Below are positions 25,983-35,678 of a stretch of DNA of 52,312 nt, in pieces. The DNA comes from Bacteroidota bacterium. GTDB lineage: Bacteria > Bacteroidota > Ignavibacteria > Ignavibacteriales > Melioribacteraceae. Positions within the stretch are counted from its first letter, which is position 1; every line of letters begins with the position of its first letter. The stretch is taken from contig JAKAKD010000018.1 in the NCBI GenBank assembly GCA_021824635.1, forward strand, positions 1 through 52,312, written 5' to 3'. The notes below the pieces were generated by a model. That model was not told where the DNA came from. It searched no databases and saw only the letters and a list, made by a program, of their open reading frames with translations. The translations under genes and the position numbers were made by a program.

Positions 25983-26759
25983 ATGATAATTGGAATTATA
26001 CCCGCACGATTCGCATCAACACGCTTAATGGGAAAACCGCTTGCAGATATTGGCGGTAAACCGATGATTCAGCATACTTACAACAGCGCAAAAAAATCTA
26101 AACTGCTGGATAAAGTTGTAATAGCCGTTGATGACGAAAAAGTTTTTAAAGTAGTAAAAAGTTTTGGCGCTGAAGCGTTTATGACGCCGCAGAACTGCGC
26201 GAGCGGCTCGGACCGGATAGCGTTTGTAACAGAACAGATTCCGGATGCAACTATCATTGTAAATATTCAAGGCGATGAACCTTTTATTAAAGGAAAAATG
26301 ATTGACGAGGCAATAGAACCGCTTTTATTCGATAAAAAAGTTAATCTCTCAACTCTTGCACGGAGAATTACAAATGTTGAGGAGATGAAATCTCCATCGG
26401 TCGTAAAGGTTGTTTTCGATTATAAAAATTTTGCATTATACTTTTCCCGTTCGCCAATCCCGTTTGTTCGAGAAGCAAAAACAAATCTTGCTCGTATTCA
26501 AACGGCGGAAATTTATAAACACATCGGTTTATATGTCTACCGCCGCGATACTTTATTAAAATTTACCGGACTTAGACCGACTGATCTGGAACAGATTGAA
26601 AAGTTAGAGCAGCTACGTTTTCTTGAACACGGTTATAAAATGAAAATTGTATTAACCGAGTATGATAGTTTGTCTGTTGATACGCCTAAAGATTTGGAAC
26701 TTGCCCGGCGTTTCTATGATAAACATTACAAACAGCAAGACAGAAGTTCAAGAAAGTAA
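25983..26759 (+). CDS. kdsB: 3-deoxy-manno-octulosonate cytidylyltransferase (CMP-Kdo synthetase)
   Basis: 258 residues, normal length. Nucleotidyltransferase motifs: IIPARFASTRLMGKPLADIGGKPMIQ split at the N-terminus, VNIQGDEPFI, YFSRSPIPF, HIGLYVYRRDTLL, LEQLRFLEHGY and VDTPKDLE. It activates Kdo with CTP to CMP-Kdo in the cytoplasm for lipid A glycosylation. The other Kdo genes lie 3-6 kb downstream. Confidence 0.96.
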   Translation: MIIGIIPARFASTRLMGKPLADIGGKPMIQHTYNSAKKSKLLDKVVIAVDDEKVFKVVKSFGAEAFMTPQNCASGSDRIAFVTEQIPDATIIVNIQGDEPFIKGKMIDEAIEPLLFDKKVNLSTLARRITNVEEMKSPSVVKVVFDYKNFALYFSRSPIPFVREAKTNLARIQTAEIYKHIGLYVYRRDTLLKFTGLRPTDLEQIEKLEQLRFLEHGYKMKIVLTEYDSLSVDTPKDLELARRFYDKHYKQQDRSSRK

Positions 26760-26787
26760 GATTGTTAAGGAGGGTTCTCACATAGTG

Positions 26788-26921
26788 ATGGCGATGCCAT
26801 AAAAATTATCGATTGTAAATATTTAACGCAGAGAACAGAAAGAAAGTGCAAAGCCCGCCTTGACTCGACATAGGCGAGGCAGGTCAGCAGAGGATTTTGA
26901 TATTTTTATGGCATAAGCCAT
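26788..26921. repeat. Intergenic inverted-repeat element
   Basis: Arms at 26788-26806 and 26902-26921 (ATGGC-GATGCCATAAAAAT against its complement with one extra base) bracket about 95 bases. Inside are an 'AACGCAGAGAACAGAAAG' segment typical of repeated intergenic tracts in many genomes and a GC-rich hairpin (about 26853-26882). No open frame spans it. The 251-base gap between kdsB and the B12-binding gene contains nothing else seen except AAGGAG before the latter. Confidence 0.55.
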
Positions 26922-27010
26922 GCCTATGGCAGAACCGCCCTTAAATTGTCTTTTCACTGCTGCAATGTTATTTTTGAACAGAGGTTTTGAAAATTCTAAG
27001 GAGATAATGG

Positions 27011-27418
27011 ATGGAACGAAAGATAAGAGTGCTGGTAGCTAAAGCGGGATTAGACGGACACGATAGAGGCGCAAAAGTAGTTGCTGCGGCTCTTCGAGAT
27101 GCCGGTATGGAAGTGATTTACACCGGACTTCGCCAAACCCCCGAAATGATTGTTGACGCGGCAATTCAAGAAGATGTTGATGCTATTGGAATTAGCATTC
27201 TTTCCGGTGCGCACATGACTATCTTTCCGAGAATACTAAATTTGATGAAAGACAAAGAAGTTAATGATATTCTTCTCTTTGGAGGCGGTATAATTTCAAA
27301 AGAAGATTTGGCAAAATTAAAAGAATTAGGAGTAGGAGAATTATTCACCCCCGGCACTTCAACACAAGATATTGTCAAATTTTTAAATGAGTGGACTGAA
27401 AATCATCCGCGGAATTAG
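27011..27418 (+). CDS. Stand-alone cobalamin-binding domain protein (methylmalonyl-CoA mutase C-terminal type)
   Basis: 135 residues. The B12-binding motif DGHDRG (~15-20; DxHxxG) supplies the lower-ligand His, followed by SxL-type GISILSGAH and the GGG (FGGGIIS) motif. This matches the small-domain proteins that pair with a separate catalytic subunit of acyl-CoA mutases (methylmalonyl-, ethylmalonyl- or isobutyryl-CoA). The catalytic partner is not in this window. Good ribosome site AAGGAG; followed by a terminator. Confidence 0.93.
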   Translation: MERKIRVLVAKAGLDGHDRGAKVVAAALRDAGMEVIYTGLRQTPEMIVDAAIQEDVDAIGISILSGAHMTIFPRILNLMKDKEVNDILLFGGGIISKEDLAKLKELGVGELFTPGTSTQDIVKFLNEWTENHPRN

Positions 27419-27438
27419 TTAAAAAATAATTTTCTTCT

Positions 27439-27465
27439 AAATGCCTCCAATATTAGGAGGCATTT
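27439..27465 (+). terminator. Intrinsic terminator
   Basis: A perfect 10-bp stem (27439-27448 with 27456-27465, AAATGCCTCC) with a 7-base loop, followed by TTGTTTT. It closes the unit ending in the B12-binding protein. Confidence 0.9.
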
Positions 27466-27551
27466 TTGTTTTAGTCTTATTCATTTCTGCCGTTTTTTAA
27501 GTGGGATTCTTTATTTATTTTTACAACCGGATTAATTAGAAAAAAATTTTT

Positions 27552-28655
27552 ATGTCAGCAAATTCTAAAAAACGTATTATCTTTTTAGATCTAATGCGTG
27601 CATTGGCAGTTCTACTGATGGTTCAGGGACATACAATTGATACGTTCCTTGGAGATCAGTTCAGATCGTTTGATTCGCCCCTCTTCGATATTTGGTTTAC
27701 TATACGCGGATTTACAGCACCTATTTTTATGTTTACATCCGGTGTTGCGTTCACCTATTTAATGAGATCGAATTCACTACCTTTTTCTCAAAATCCACGT
27801 GTTCTTAAAGGATTTCACAGATTTATTATTTTGGTTCTAATCGGTTACCTTCTTCGGTTTCCTACCCCGCGGATGTTTGATTTCAGTCAGGTTACACACG
27901 CACAGTGGTTAATCTTTTTTACCGTTGATGCATTACACTTAATTGGATTTGGTCTGTTGTTTATTCTGTTGCTTTCCTTTGTTGCGGAAAAATATAAAGC
28001 GAGCGACTATTTAGTCTTTTCATTAGGCGCTTTATTCTTTTTTCTGATGTTCCTCTTTACAGAAAAAATTAATTGGGCAAATTTTTTGCCTATTCCTTTT
28101 GCCGCATATTTTTATCACGGCACCGGTTCATTCTTTCCACTTTTCCCATGGAGCGGTTATGTTATTAGCGGTGGAATACTCGGCAGCTATCTTGCAAAAA
28201 ATCCGATGGCGGTTAACACTAAAAAATTTAGTTACAATTTATTCGGCTTCAGTTTGATCTCTTTGATTATTTGCTTTTTCATTCACCAAATTGAAAACTA
28301 TTTCTATGGACAAAAAACTTTTTGGACTGATAACACAGCTCTAATTTTTTACCGTCTTGGTGTAATTCTTATGCTTAACAGTGTAATGTCTAACATTGCT
28401 CTCAGACTTAAAACCATACCCGAAATTGTTCAGCAAGTAGGAAAGAACACTCTTTTAATCTATGTTGTTCATATTATTATTCTCTATGGCAGTGCTTGGA
28501 TTCCCGGTTTTGCGATGTTTTATCCCAAGACCTTGAATATTCCTCTCTCTATTCTTGCTGCAATTCTTCTTATTGTTACTATGTTTGGAATGGTAACTTT
28601 ATTTGAACGGTTAAAAAGTTACCGGCGTAAAAAACTTGTGTCGGTCAAGATTTAA
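27552..28655 (+). CDS. Multi-pass membrane acyltransferase-like protein (HGSNAT/DUF1624 type)
   Basis: 367 residues with about ten hydrophobic segments. The N-terminus IIFLDLMRALAVLLMVQGHTIDTFL and the following FTAPIFMFTSGVAFTY are typical of the heparan-alpha-glucosaminide N-acetyltransferase catalytic family (DUF1624), membrane enzymes that carry acetyl groups across a membrane. The His in QGH could be the catalytic one. Substrate unknown; a cell-envelope sugar is possible. No coupling with its neighbours beyond direction. Confidence 0.75.
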   Translation: MSANSKKRIIFLDLMRALAVLLMVQGHTIDTFLGDQFRSFDSPLFDIWFTIRGFTAPIFMFTSGVAFTYLMRSNSLPFSQNPRVLKGFHRFIILVLIGYLLRFPTPRMFDFSQVTHAQWLIFFTVDALHLIGFGLLFILLLSFVAEKYKASDYLVFSLGALFFFLMFLFTEKINWANFLPIPFAAYFYHGTGSFFPLFPWSGYVISGGILGSYLAKNPMAVNTKKFSYNLFGFSLISLIICFFIHQIENYFYGQKTFWTDNTALIFYRLGVILMLNSVMSNIALRLKTIPEIVQQVGKNTLLIYVVHIIILYGSAWIPGFAMFYPKTLNIPLSILAAILLIVTMFGMVTLFERLKSYRRKKLVSVKI

Positions 28656-28672
28656 TTTTACAGGAGAAATGA

Positions 28673-29704
28673 GTGAAAAGAAAATCGGAGAATCTTAATC
28701 CTGTAATCCTAGAGGATGAAATAAAAATTGAGCACTCTCTCCGTCCCCAAAAATTTAATGAGTTCACCGGTCAATCTAAAATAACAGATAATTTAAAAGT
28801 TTTTATCGGCGCCGCAAAAATTAGAAACGAAGGACTCGATCATGTTCTTCTTACCGGACCTCCGGGGCTTGGCAAAACCACACTCGCACATATAATAGCA
28901 AATGAACTTGGTGTTAAAATTAAAATTTCGTCCGGACCAGTTTTAGAAAAACCCGGCGATCTTGCCGGTATTTTAACAAACCTTGAAGAAAAATCAGTTC
29001 TTTTTATTGATGAAATTCACCGCTTGAGTCCGGTTGTGGAAGAATATCTTTATTCGGCAATGGAAGACTATAAACTAGACATCATGATTGACAGCGGTCC
29101 CAATGCTCGCTCTGTTCAAATTAAACTGCCGCATTACACATTGATTGGCGCAACCACCCGCGCAGGTTTATTAACTGCGCCTTTACGCGACCGGTTTGGA
29201 ATTAAATCCCGTCTCGATTATTATGAAAGCGATCTGATAAAAAAAATAATTCACCGCTCTGCGGATCTTCTCAACATCAAGCTTAATGAAGACGCCGCAA
29301 ATGAATTAGCAAAACGTTCACGCGGAACACCTAGAATAGCAAACCGTTTGCTGCGGCGGACTAGAGATTTTGCAGATTACGAAATGAAAAAAATAATTGA
29401 TATCACTATTGCGAAGAAAGCTCTCGATTCTCTCGAAGTAGATGAATTTGGTCTTGATGAAATGGATAAGGAAATAATTCTTACCATCATTGAAAAATTT
29501 AACGGCGGACCGGTTGGTTTGAATACCGTTTCTGTTGCTGTAAATGAAGATCCCGGAACGATTGAAGAAGTTTATGAACCTTTTTTAATTCAGCAAGGAT
29601 TTATACAAAGAACTCCCCGCGGCAGAGAAGCTACAGATCTGGCATATAAACGATTCAATAAAAAACGTGGAATTCAAAAAACTCAAGAAAATCTTTTTGA
29701 ATAA
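28673..29704 (+). CDS. ruvB: Holliday junction branch migration ATPase RuvB
   Basis: 343 residues, typical length, GTG start after AGGAGAAA. Walker [10 protein letters not shown], Walker [19 protein letters not shown], sensor [20 protein letters not shown] and arginine finger [13 protein letters not shown] are intact, and the C-terminal winged helix ([26 protein letters not shown] split) is complete. With RuvA and RuvC (not here) it moves and resolves Holliday junctions. Confidence 0.97.
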   Translation: MKRKSENLNPVILEDEIKIEHSLRPQKFNEFTGQSKITDNLKVFIGAAKIRNEGLDHVLLTGPPGLGKTTLAHIIANELGVKIKISSGPVLEKPGDLAGILTNLEEKSVLFIDEIHRLSPVVEEYLYSAMEDYKLDIMIDSGPNARSVQIKLPHYTLIGATTRAGLLTAPLRDRFGIKSRLDYYESDLIKKIIHRSADLLNIKLNEDAANELAKRSRGTPRIANRLLRRTRDFADYEMKKIIDITIAKKALDSLEVDEFGLDEMDKEIILTIIEKFNGGPVGLNTVSVAVNEDPGTIEEVYEPFLIQQGFIQRTPRGREATDLAYKRFNKKRGIQKTQENLFE

Positions 29705-29720
29705 ATAAAGTGGTACTACT

Positions 29721-30536
29721 ATGATCCATGTAAACAAAATTAAAATCGGCAGCAACTCTCCATTTGTTTTAATAGCCGGTCCTTGCGTAATCGAAAACGA
29801 AAAAATCACAATGAACACCGCCGAAGAGATAAAAAAAATTACCGGCGACTTAAATATTCCGTTCGTTTTCAAATCCAGTTATAAAAAAGCAAACCGGACA
29901 AACATCAACTCCTTTAGCGGGATTCATTTTGAGAAAGCACTTAAAATTTTACAAAAAGTTAAAAAAGAATTTTCCGTGCCGGTATTAACCGACATTCATA
30001 ATGAAAAAGAAATTGAGGAAGTCTCTCAAGTTGCCGATGTCTTGCAGATACCGGCATTCCTCTGCAGACAAACCGATTTATTACTTGCCGCGGCTAGAAC
30101 CGGAAAAGTAATTAATGTTAAGAAAGGTCAGTTTCTTGCGCCGGAGGATATGAAACACATTATTCAAAAAATTGAATCTGTAAAAAACAAAAAAATTCTT
30201 CTGACTGAACGCGGCACAACTTTCGGTTATCATAATCTCGTTGTAGATATGCGCTCGCTCGAAATTATGAAAGGATTAGGTTACCCGGTAATTATGGACG
30301 CAACACACGCTGTACAATTACCCAGCTATTCTAATGTGTCCGGCGGAGAGTCCCGGTTCATTCCAACTTTAGCAAAAGCTGCCGCTGCTGTTGGTATAGA
30401 CGGATTGTTCCTTGAAGTTCATCCCGATCCTTCAAAAGCATTGAGCGATGCAGCAAGCCAATTGCCTCTTCACTCACTTAAAAAATTATTGGTAATGATT
30501 AAACAGATAGATGAATTAGTTAAAAATGAAAAATGA
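29721..30536 (+). CDS. kdsA: 3-deoxy-8-phosphooctulonate synthase (Kdo-8-P synthase)
   Basis: 271 residues. Motifs: LIAGPCVIE, FKSSYKKANRTN, VLTDIH, LQIPAFLCRQTDLL, NVKKGQFLAPEDM, LTERGTTFGYHNLVVDMRS, DATHAVQLP and GLFLEVHPDP. Condenses arabinose-5-phosphate with phosphoenolpyruvate to Kdo-8-phosphate. It overlaps the phosphatase gene by 11 bases. First of a compact Kdo/Lpt run. Confidence 0.97.
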   Translation: MIHVNKIKIGSNSPFVLIAGPCVIENEKITMNTAEEIKKITGDLNIPFVFKSSYKKANRTNINSFSGIHFEKALKILQKVKKEFSVPVLTDIHNEKEIEEVSQVADVLQIPAFLCRQTDLLLAAARTGKVINVKKGQFLAPEDMKHIIQKIESVKNKKILLTERGTTFGYHNLVVDMRSLEIMKGLGYPVIMDATHAVQLPSYSNVSGGESRFIPTLAKAAAAVGIDGLFLEVHPDPSKALSDAASQLPLHSLKKLLVMIKQIDELVKNEK

Positions 30537-31023
30537 ACTTCTGAATAAATTTAGTGAGATCAAGATTTTTCTTTTCGATCTTGACGGCGTTCTTATGCAC
30601 GACGGTGAATCAATTGAAAAATGTACCGACTCCGTCGCAAAAATTTGCGGTGATTTCAAGCAGATGAATATTATGTTCGGAATTGTTACTGCGAGAGCCG
30701 AAGATAAATTGATAAACAAATTAAAAACGATTGAAAATTGTTCTGTTCTTAACGGTTCTTTAGATAAAGTCTCTATGACAAATGAGTTTTTACTCTCTAA
30801 ATCAATTGATTATAAAAATGTTTTTTACATGGGGGATGGCATATTAGATATTCCTCTTTTACAAAAGTGCGGTTTATCTTGTGCGCCTAAAAGCGCAAGA
30901 AGAGAAGTTAAAAGAGCTGTTTCATTCAGTATAAACGCAGACAACTGTGAAGAATTGTTGAAAGAAATTCTTAGTTACTATAAAAAATCAAAGGAGCCAG
31001 CTAGTCGTGCAACAAAATATTAA
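30526..31023 (+). CDS. kdsC: HAD-family phosphatase, probable Kdo-8-phosphate phosphatase
   Basis: 165 residues, KdsC-sized. HAD motif I FLFDLDGVL (nucleophile Asp and acid/base Asp), Thr in GIVTAR (motif II), Lys in NGSLDKVSM, and MGDGILDIPLL (motif IV). KdsC removes phosphate from Kdo-8-P. The second motif-I residue is Leu where E. coli KdsC has Val, which is minor. Position between kdsA and kdsD strongly supports the role. Confidence 0.88.
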   Translation: MKNELLNKFSEIKIFLFDLDGVLMHDGESIEKCTDSVAKICGDFKQMNIMFGIVTARAEDKLINKLKTIENCSVLNGSLDKVSMTNEFLLSKSIDYKNVFYMGDGILDIPLLQKCGLSCAPKSARREVKRAVSFSINADNCEELLKEILSYYKKSKEPASRATKY

Positions 31024-31717
31024 CGAAAAATTTCCGAGAGAACTTAGCGCCAGAGAAAAGAATTGGCTCTTTGCTGCCCTGCCTGAAAATAAATTGGGCT
31101 ACAAACAATACCGGGACATAATTGAAAATCTTCTTGTAATTGGCTGCGGCAGATTTGGTGAAGGCAATTTTATTCTTGGTGAAAAAGACGATAAGATTGA
31201 TCTTGATGCTTCATCTTCTCCAATTCTTGCAGTTGCAAACATTACATTTGATGTAGGTAAAGTTTATGTTACAATTCACGAAGAACTTGAAGGGCAAATA
31301 GAAGTAGATATTAAAGCAACAGCCGACGAAAATATTCCCGATGATTTATCACAGGCAAAAGTATGGACTTATTCAGACTGGATGCCGGGCGATAAAGCGC
31401 CATTTGATAAATCGTATGTACGTGAAGTCAAATTGATTAAGAAGGAAATTATTTTAGTCATTGCGCCGGTGCATAAAAAAGTATGGGTTTACAATGCTAA
31501 AAGCGGAATCAACCACTTTGTACCGGTTACCAATTACTATAATGAAATGATGATTCTGCTTAATATCAAGGATCCGGAGAAAGCGTTAAATCCCGGCAGA
31601 TTGTTTACGAACCTTGATGAATTTACAGATCAGCAGTTGGTTCAAGGATTTTTGGCTTACAACAAATACTGGCAGCGCATAGAATTGGATTATAGCTATT
31701 TCACAAAAGAAGGTTGA
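31007..31717 (+). CDS. Unknown soluble protein in the Kdo operon
   Basis: 236 residues from GTG 31007, preceded by AAGGAG inside the end of kdsC. No signal peptide or membrane segment; mixed alpha/beta with acidic character. Distinctive stretches are LSAREKNWLFAALPENK, VIGCGRFGEGNFILG and KVWTYSDWMPGDKAPFD. No family recognised. Its placement between the Kdo phosphatase and isomerase genes, with overlap on the left, suggests it is co-expressed with LPS synthesis, but a function cannot be read from it. Confidence 0.8.
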   Translation: MQQNINEKFPRELSAREKNWLFAALPENKLGYKQYRDIIENLLVIGCGRFGEGNFILGEKDDKIDLDASSSPILAVANITFDVGKVYVTIHEELEGQIEVDIKATADENIPDDLSQAKVWTYSDWMPGDKAPFDKSYVREVKLIKKEIILVIAPVHKKVWVYNAKSGINHFVPVTNYYNEMMILLNIKDPEKALNPGRLFTNLDEFTDQQLVQGFLAYNKYWQRIELDYSYFTKEG

Positions 31718-31775
31718 TTAAAAAAAATCGTTTCTTCGCGCAGAAGAAAGAATCACAAAAAAAATAGAGGATGCG

Positions 31776-32753
31776 GTGACCGAAGAAGAAATTATCTCTA
31801 AAGGAAAAGAAGTTGTAAGGATAGAAAGTAAAGCTGTTGCGGATTTGGTCAATAGCATAGATGATAATTTTGCTAAAGCTGTTCAAAAAATTTATGATGC
31901 AAAGGGAAGAATTGTTTTTACGGGTATAGGCAAATCCGGTATTATAGCCCGCAAAATTGTTGCAACAATGAATTCTACCGGTACTGCCGCAATCTATATG
32001 CATCCTACTGACGCCTTGCATGGCGATCTTGGTATGGTGCGGAATGATGATATTGTAATTTTTATTTCGAAGAGCGGACATACGGAAGAATTGCATCAGC
32101 TGATTCCGATGTTAAAAAGAATCAATGTTACAATTATCGGAATGCTTGGGGAAGTAAATTCCAAACTAGCTAAAGATTGTGATATTGTTTTAAATGTAAG
32201 TGTCAAAGAAGAAGCCTGCCCGTACGACCTTGCGCCGACTGCATCAACTACATCTTCACTTGTAATGGGGGACGCTCTGGCAATTACGCTTTTAGAGATG
32301 CGCGGTTTTACTGCGGAAGATTTTGCTCTGCTTCACCCCGGCGGCAGTTTGGGTAAACGTCTTTCGCTAAAAATTTCTGAGATAATGATAAAGGGTAAAG
32401 ATGTTCCTATTGTAATCGAAAAAGCATCTATTAAGGACGCAATATTGGAAATTACATCCAAGCGGCTGGGAACCACGTGCGTTGTTGATGAGAAGGGAAT
32501 ATTGACAGGTGTAATAACGGATGGCGACTTACGCAGACTTTTGGAAAAGACGCTCGATATCAAAAATCTAACAGCTTTTGATTTGATGACTAAGAATCCC
32601 AAAACAATCAGCAAAGAATTTTTAGCATCGTTTGCAATTCAACAAATGGAAAAATTTAATATCACTTCATTAATTGTGGCAGATAAAGGCAATAAGCCGG
32701 AAGGAATTGTTCATCTGCATGATTTAGTGAAGCTTGGTTTGCAATCAAGATGA
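31776..32753 (+). CDS. kdsD: D-arabinose-5-phosphate isomerase (KpsF/GutQ family)
   Basis: 325 residues from GTG 31776 after AGAGG. An SIS domain (~30-185; VFTGIGKSGIIARKIVATMNSTGT split, HGDLGMV, FISKSGHTEEL, TASTTSSLVMGDALA) is followed by two CBS domains (~205-325). It converts ribulose-5-phosphate to arabinose-5-phosphate, the Kdo precursor. The stop overlaps lptC by 4 bases. A short perfect hairpin at 31731-31749 lies before it, without a T-run. Confidence 0.95.
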   Translation: MTEEEIISKGKEVVRIESKAVADLVNSIDDNFAKAVQKIYDAKGRIVFTGIGKSGIIARKIVATMNSTGTAAIYMHPTDALHGDLGMVRNDDIVIFISKSGHTEELHQLIPMLKRINVTIIGMLGEVNSKLAKDCDIVLNVSVKEEACPYDLAPTASTTSSLVMGDALAITLLEMRGFTAEDFALLHPGGSLGKRLSLKISEIMIKGKDVPIVIEKASIKDAILEITSKRLGTTCVVDEKGILTGVITDGDLRRLLEKTLDIKNLTAFDLMTKNPKTISKEFLASFAIQQMEKFNITSLIVADKGNKPEGIVHLHDLVKLGLQSR

Positions 32754-33292
32754 AAAAATATTTTTTTTCTCTCATCGTTTTAGCTTTCCTTTTTTCTTGT
32801 TCCAAAGAAAAAATTCAGCCGCAGGTTGAGAAGTCTATAATTCGTGGCGAAATACCCTCGAATGAAAGCTGGAACTCGAAAATGACATTTTCGGATGGGG
32901 GAAAGATTAAAGCAATTCTATATTCTAATCATATTAAAATGTTTGACGAACAAAAATTTACACTGCTCGACGGCGTAAAAATTAATTTTTATAATAAAGA
33001 ACAAAAAAACACTTCTTGGTTAAGTTCAATTCGCGGCAAAGTTAATGACCGGACAAAAGATATGTATGCGATTGACAGCGTTGTAGCATTGAATGACAGC
33101 GGTACTGTGCTTAAAACAAGCGAATTGATGTGGCGTAACAGCGATCAAAAAATTATTACCGATAAATTTGTTACCATTACTTCGCCTAAAGAAATTATTC
33201 AAGGATTCGGCCTGGAATCGGATCAGTATCTGGAAAATTACAAGATTTTTAACGTTACTTACTCCAAAAGTAGAACGGATAATGTAAAATGA
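32750..33292 (+). CDS. lptC: LPS export lipoprotein LptC
   Basis: 180 residues. Lipoprotein signal with LFSC (Cys17), then a beta-rich LptC-type domain (IKAILYSNHIKMFDEQKFTLLDGVKINFY split, EIIQGFGLESDQYLENYKIF at the end). LptC hands LPS from LptBFG to LptA. In this group LptC is commonly a lipoprotein, whereas E. coli LptC has a membrane helix. Overlaps both neighbours by 4 bases. Confidence 0.88.
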   Translation: MKKYFFSLIVLAFLFSCSKEKIQPQVEKSIIRGEIPSNESWNSKMTFSDGGKIKAILYSNHIKMFDEQKFTLLDGVKINFYNKEQKNTSWLSSIRGKVNDRTKDMYAIDSVVALNDSGTVLKTSELMWRNSDQKIITDKFVTITSPKEIIQGFGLESDQYLENYKIFNVTYSKSRTDNVK

Positions 33293-34704
33293 AGAAGCAA
33301 TTTATTGTAATATTTCTTTTTGTCTCGGCAATAATTGTTTGTGCTCAGTCATCCGAGCCTCTTCAAATCAAAGGTGCTTCTTTTTCGGGTCATGTTGTAA
33401 ACGGCGAGACCATCCAAGAATTTGAAGGAAATGTAGTTATTATTCAAGGTGATGTTAGAATTACTTGCAATAAAGCTATTCAATATGTAGCGCGCAATGA
33501 AGCGGAGTTAATTGGAAATGTTGTAGTTACTCAAGACAGCATCATAATAAAAACAGAGCACGGTTATTATGACGGCAATAAAAAAATTGCATCCTCAAAA
33601 GTCGGTATAGCTTTAACGGACGGACATGTTCAGCTCGAATCAAAAAACGGATATTACTATTTCGATGAAAAGCATTCTTACTTTTATGAAGATGTAAAAC
33701 TGCACGATGCTCTTTCTAACATGCACTCCGACCGACTCAATTATTTTGACGATAATGACAAAGCAGTTGCTGCGGGCAATGTTCAGGTGAGCGATACATC
33801 GTCAACCGTTTTTGCCGATAGCTTAATTCATTTCCGGAATACCGATGAGACATACGCATTTAAGAATATCAGAATTTACACTCCATCAAACCGGTTGGCA
33901 ATATTCGGCAATAAACTGGAAGACTTTGGTAAAAAAAATTATTCCAAAATTACGGATAGCCCGTTCTTAGTTCGTATTGATACAACCGATACCGGTCAGC
34001 TCGATACTCTTGTGATTTCTTCAATGACAATGGAGTCATTCGATGACAGCACAAAAAAACTCATCATAACCGATTCCGTAAAAATAGTGCGTAAAAATTT
34101 TGCTTCGGTAAACGGACAGACAATTTATTATAAGAAGGGGGACAAGATTGAAACTTTCCGTAGGGAAACTGACGCTTTGCCGCCTGTAATGTGGAATGAA
34201 GAAACACAAATGTCGGGAGACTCGATAAGATTATATATGAAAGATAACCGTTTAGAGATGATTAATATTAACTCAAACGCATCAATTATTACGGCAAACA
34301 AAGATTCAGTAAACAGATTTGATCAAATTTCGGGTAAAAATATTAAATTGTTTTTCAATAAAGGAGAATTGGAGAGAACTGAAGTAGAAGGAAACGCGCT
34401 AAGCATTTATTATATGTATGAAGAAAATGAGCCGAACGGATTAATCAAATCGAGTTCTGCGCGAGCAAAAATATTATTCAAGGATAAAAATGTTTCTAAT
34501 GTTAGATTTTACGGTAAACCGGTAACTGAATTTCATCCAGAAAATTTGATTATCGGTAAGGAAAAAGATTTTACAATTCCAACATTTAGAATATTTCCAA
34601 ATAAACCGACAAAAGAAAATCTTCTTCTCAATAGAAAAGATATTCTTTCATACTTAATTAAGGATGTACAATATTATGCCGGAAAACCTAACTCTAAGAA
34701 GTGA
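33289..34704 (+). CDS. lptA: OstA-like LPS transport protein (LptA/OstA family), long form
   Basis: 471 residues with a signal peptide (~1-19). Successive OstA beta-jellyroll repeats cover most of the length ([63 protein letters not shown]). E. coli LptA has 185 residues; this longer form with several OstA units is usual in Bacteroidota-type genomes. It would form the periplasmic bridge for LPS. Its last 29 bases overlap lptB. Confidence 0.88.
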   Translation: MKKQFIVIFLFVSAIIVCAQSSEPLQIKGASFSGHVVNGETIQEFEGNVVIIQGDVRITCNKAIQYVARNEAELIGNVVVTQDSIIIKTEHGYYDGNKKIASSKVGIALTDGHVQLESKNGYYYFDEKHSYFYEDVKLHDALSNMHSDRLNYFDDNDKAVAAGNVQVSDTSSTVFADSLIHFRNTDETYAFKNIRIYTPSNRLAIFGNKLEDFGKKNYSKITDSPFLVRIDTTDTGQLDTLVISSMTMESFDDSTKKLIITDSVKIVRKNFASVNGQTIYYKKGDKIETFRRETDALPPVMWNEETQMSGDSIRLYMKDNRLEMININSNASIITANKDSVNRFDQISGKNIKLFFNKGELERTEVEGNALSIYYMYEENEPNGLIKSSSARAKILFKDKNVSNVRFYGKPVTEFHPENLIIGKEKDFTIPTFRIFPNKPTKENLLLNRKDILSYLIKDVQYYAGKPNSKK

Positions 34705-35419
34705 AAATCTTAAAAAGGTTTATAAGAAAAGAGCGGTCGTTAATAATGTCTCTGTTCAAGTTCAGCAGGGAGAAGTAGTTGGATTACTTGGTCCGAACGG
34801 TGCCGGAAAGACAACCACATTCTATATGATTGTTGGTATGATAAAACCGAATGACGGTAAAGTTTTTTTAGAAAACAAAGAAATTACAGATGAACCGATG
34901 TACAAACGCGCTAGGATGGGAATTGGATATCTGCCTCAAGAAGCTTCAATATTCCGCAGATTGAGCATTGAAGACAATATTATGGCTGTTTTGCAAATGA
35001 TGAATCTTACCAATGAAGAAAGAAAAGAAAAACAAGAATCGTTATTAAATGAACTTGGAATTATAAAGGTTAGAAAAAATCTTGGATTTCAATTAAGCGG
35101 CGGAGAAAGAAGACGGTGTGAAATTGCGCGCGCTTTGGCAACCAATCCAAAATTTATTCTGCTCGATGAACCGTTTGCCGGTGTGGATCCGATTGCCGTT
35201 GAAGATATTATGAATATTGTTGCCAATCTTAAGAATAAAGGAATCGGTATATTGATTACAGACCACAACGTTCACGAAACATTGAGTATTGTTGACCGCG
35301 CTTATATCTTACTCAACGGACAAATATTTAAAGACGGAACCGCAAATGTATTGGCAGAAGATGCTGATGTTAGAAAATTATATCTTGGCGAGAAATTTAA
35401 ATTGGATCGTTATACTTAA
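34676..35419 (+). CDS. lptB: LPS export ABC transporter ATP-binding protein LptB
   Basis: 247 residues from ATG 34676 (an in-frame ATG at 34664 is directly abutted by AAGG and therefore too close to its ribosome site). Walker [11 protein letters not shown]-loop [12 protein letters not shown], signature [15 protein letters not shown], Walker [14 protein letters not shown] and H-loop TDHNVHETL are intact, as in LptB. It powers LPS extraction with LptFG, which are not in the window. Last gene of the Kdo/Lpt run. Confidence 0.95.
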   Translation: MPENLTLRSENLKKVYKKRAVVNNVSVQVQQGEVVGLLGPNGAGKTTTFYMIVGMIKPNDGKVFLENKEITDEPMYKRARMGIGYLPQEASIFRRLSIEDNIMAVLQMMNLTNEERKEKQESLLNELGIIKVRKNLGFQLSGGERRRCEIARALATNPKFILLDEPFAGVDPIAVEDIMNIVANLKNKGIGILITDHNVHETLSIVDRAYILLNGQIFKDGTANVLAEDADVRKLYLGEKFKLDRYT

Positions 35420-35625
35420 TAATGGGCAAATATTAAATAGGAAATTACAATCACAAAAGAAAAATAGAGAAAAATCCAACCTGTAGTTTTAATCCTCTTC
35501 TTCCAAATCATCTTTTTCATGTAAGTTATAGTAGATTCTTCATCCCGCTTATAATCGCCTTTGTCTACAGACCATTTGTAAAAATTGCTATGATTCAATT
35601 TGTCCATTCTTTCTGTTATCCCCAT
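35416..35625 (-). CDS. Small single-pass membrane protein
   Basis: 69 residues; an ATG at 35607 is an alternative start with AGAAAG before it. A basic N-terminal region is followed by one C-terminal membrane helix (~49-66, [18 protein letters not shown]). It ends across the lptB stop. No family recognised. Without a strong ribosome site, it may be a chance frame, but the charged-then-hydrophobic profile looks real. Confidence 0.45.
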   Translation of the reverse strand: MGITERMDKLNHSNFYKWSVDKGDYKRDEESTITYMKKMIWKKRIKTTGWIFLYFSFVIVISYLIFAHY

Positions 35626-35678
35626 TTCTTAAGAGGTTCTTTTTGAATTTATTTTCCCCTAAAAAAAACGTATAAAAA

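Noticed and set aside
26760..27010. Possible tRNA or small RNA between kdsB and the B12-binding gene
   Set aside because: No cloverleaf or T-loop GTTC was found; the signal is explained by inverted repeats.
31731..31749. Perfect 7-bp hairpin before kdsD as a terminator
   Set aside because: No T-run follows on the plus strand, and terminating there would split a tight operon.
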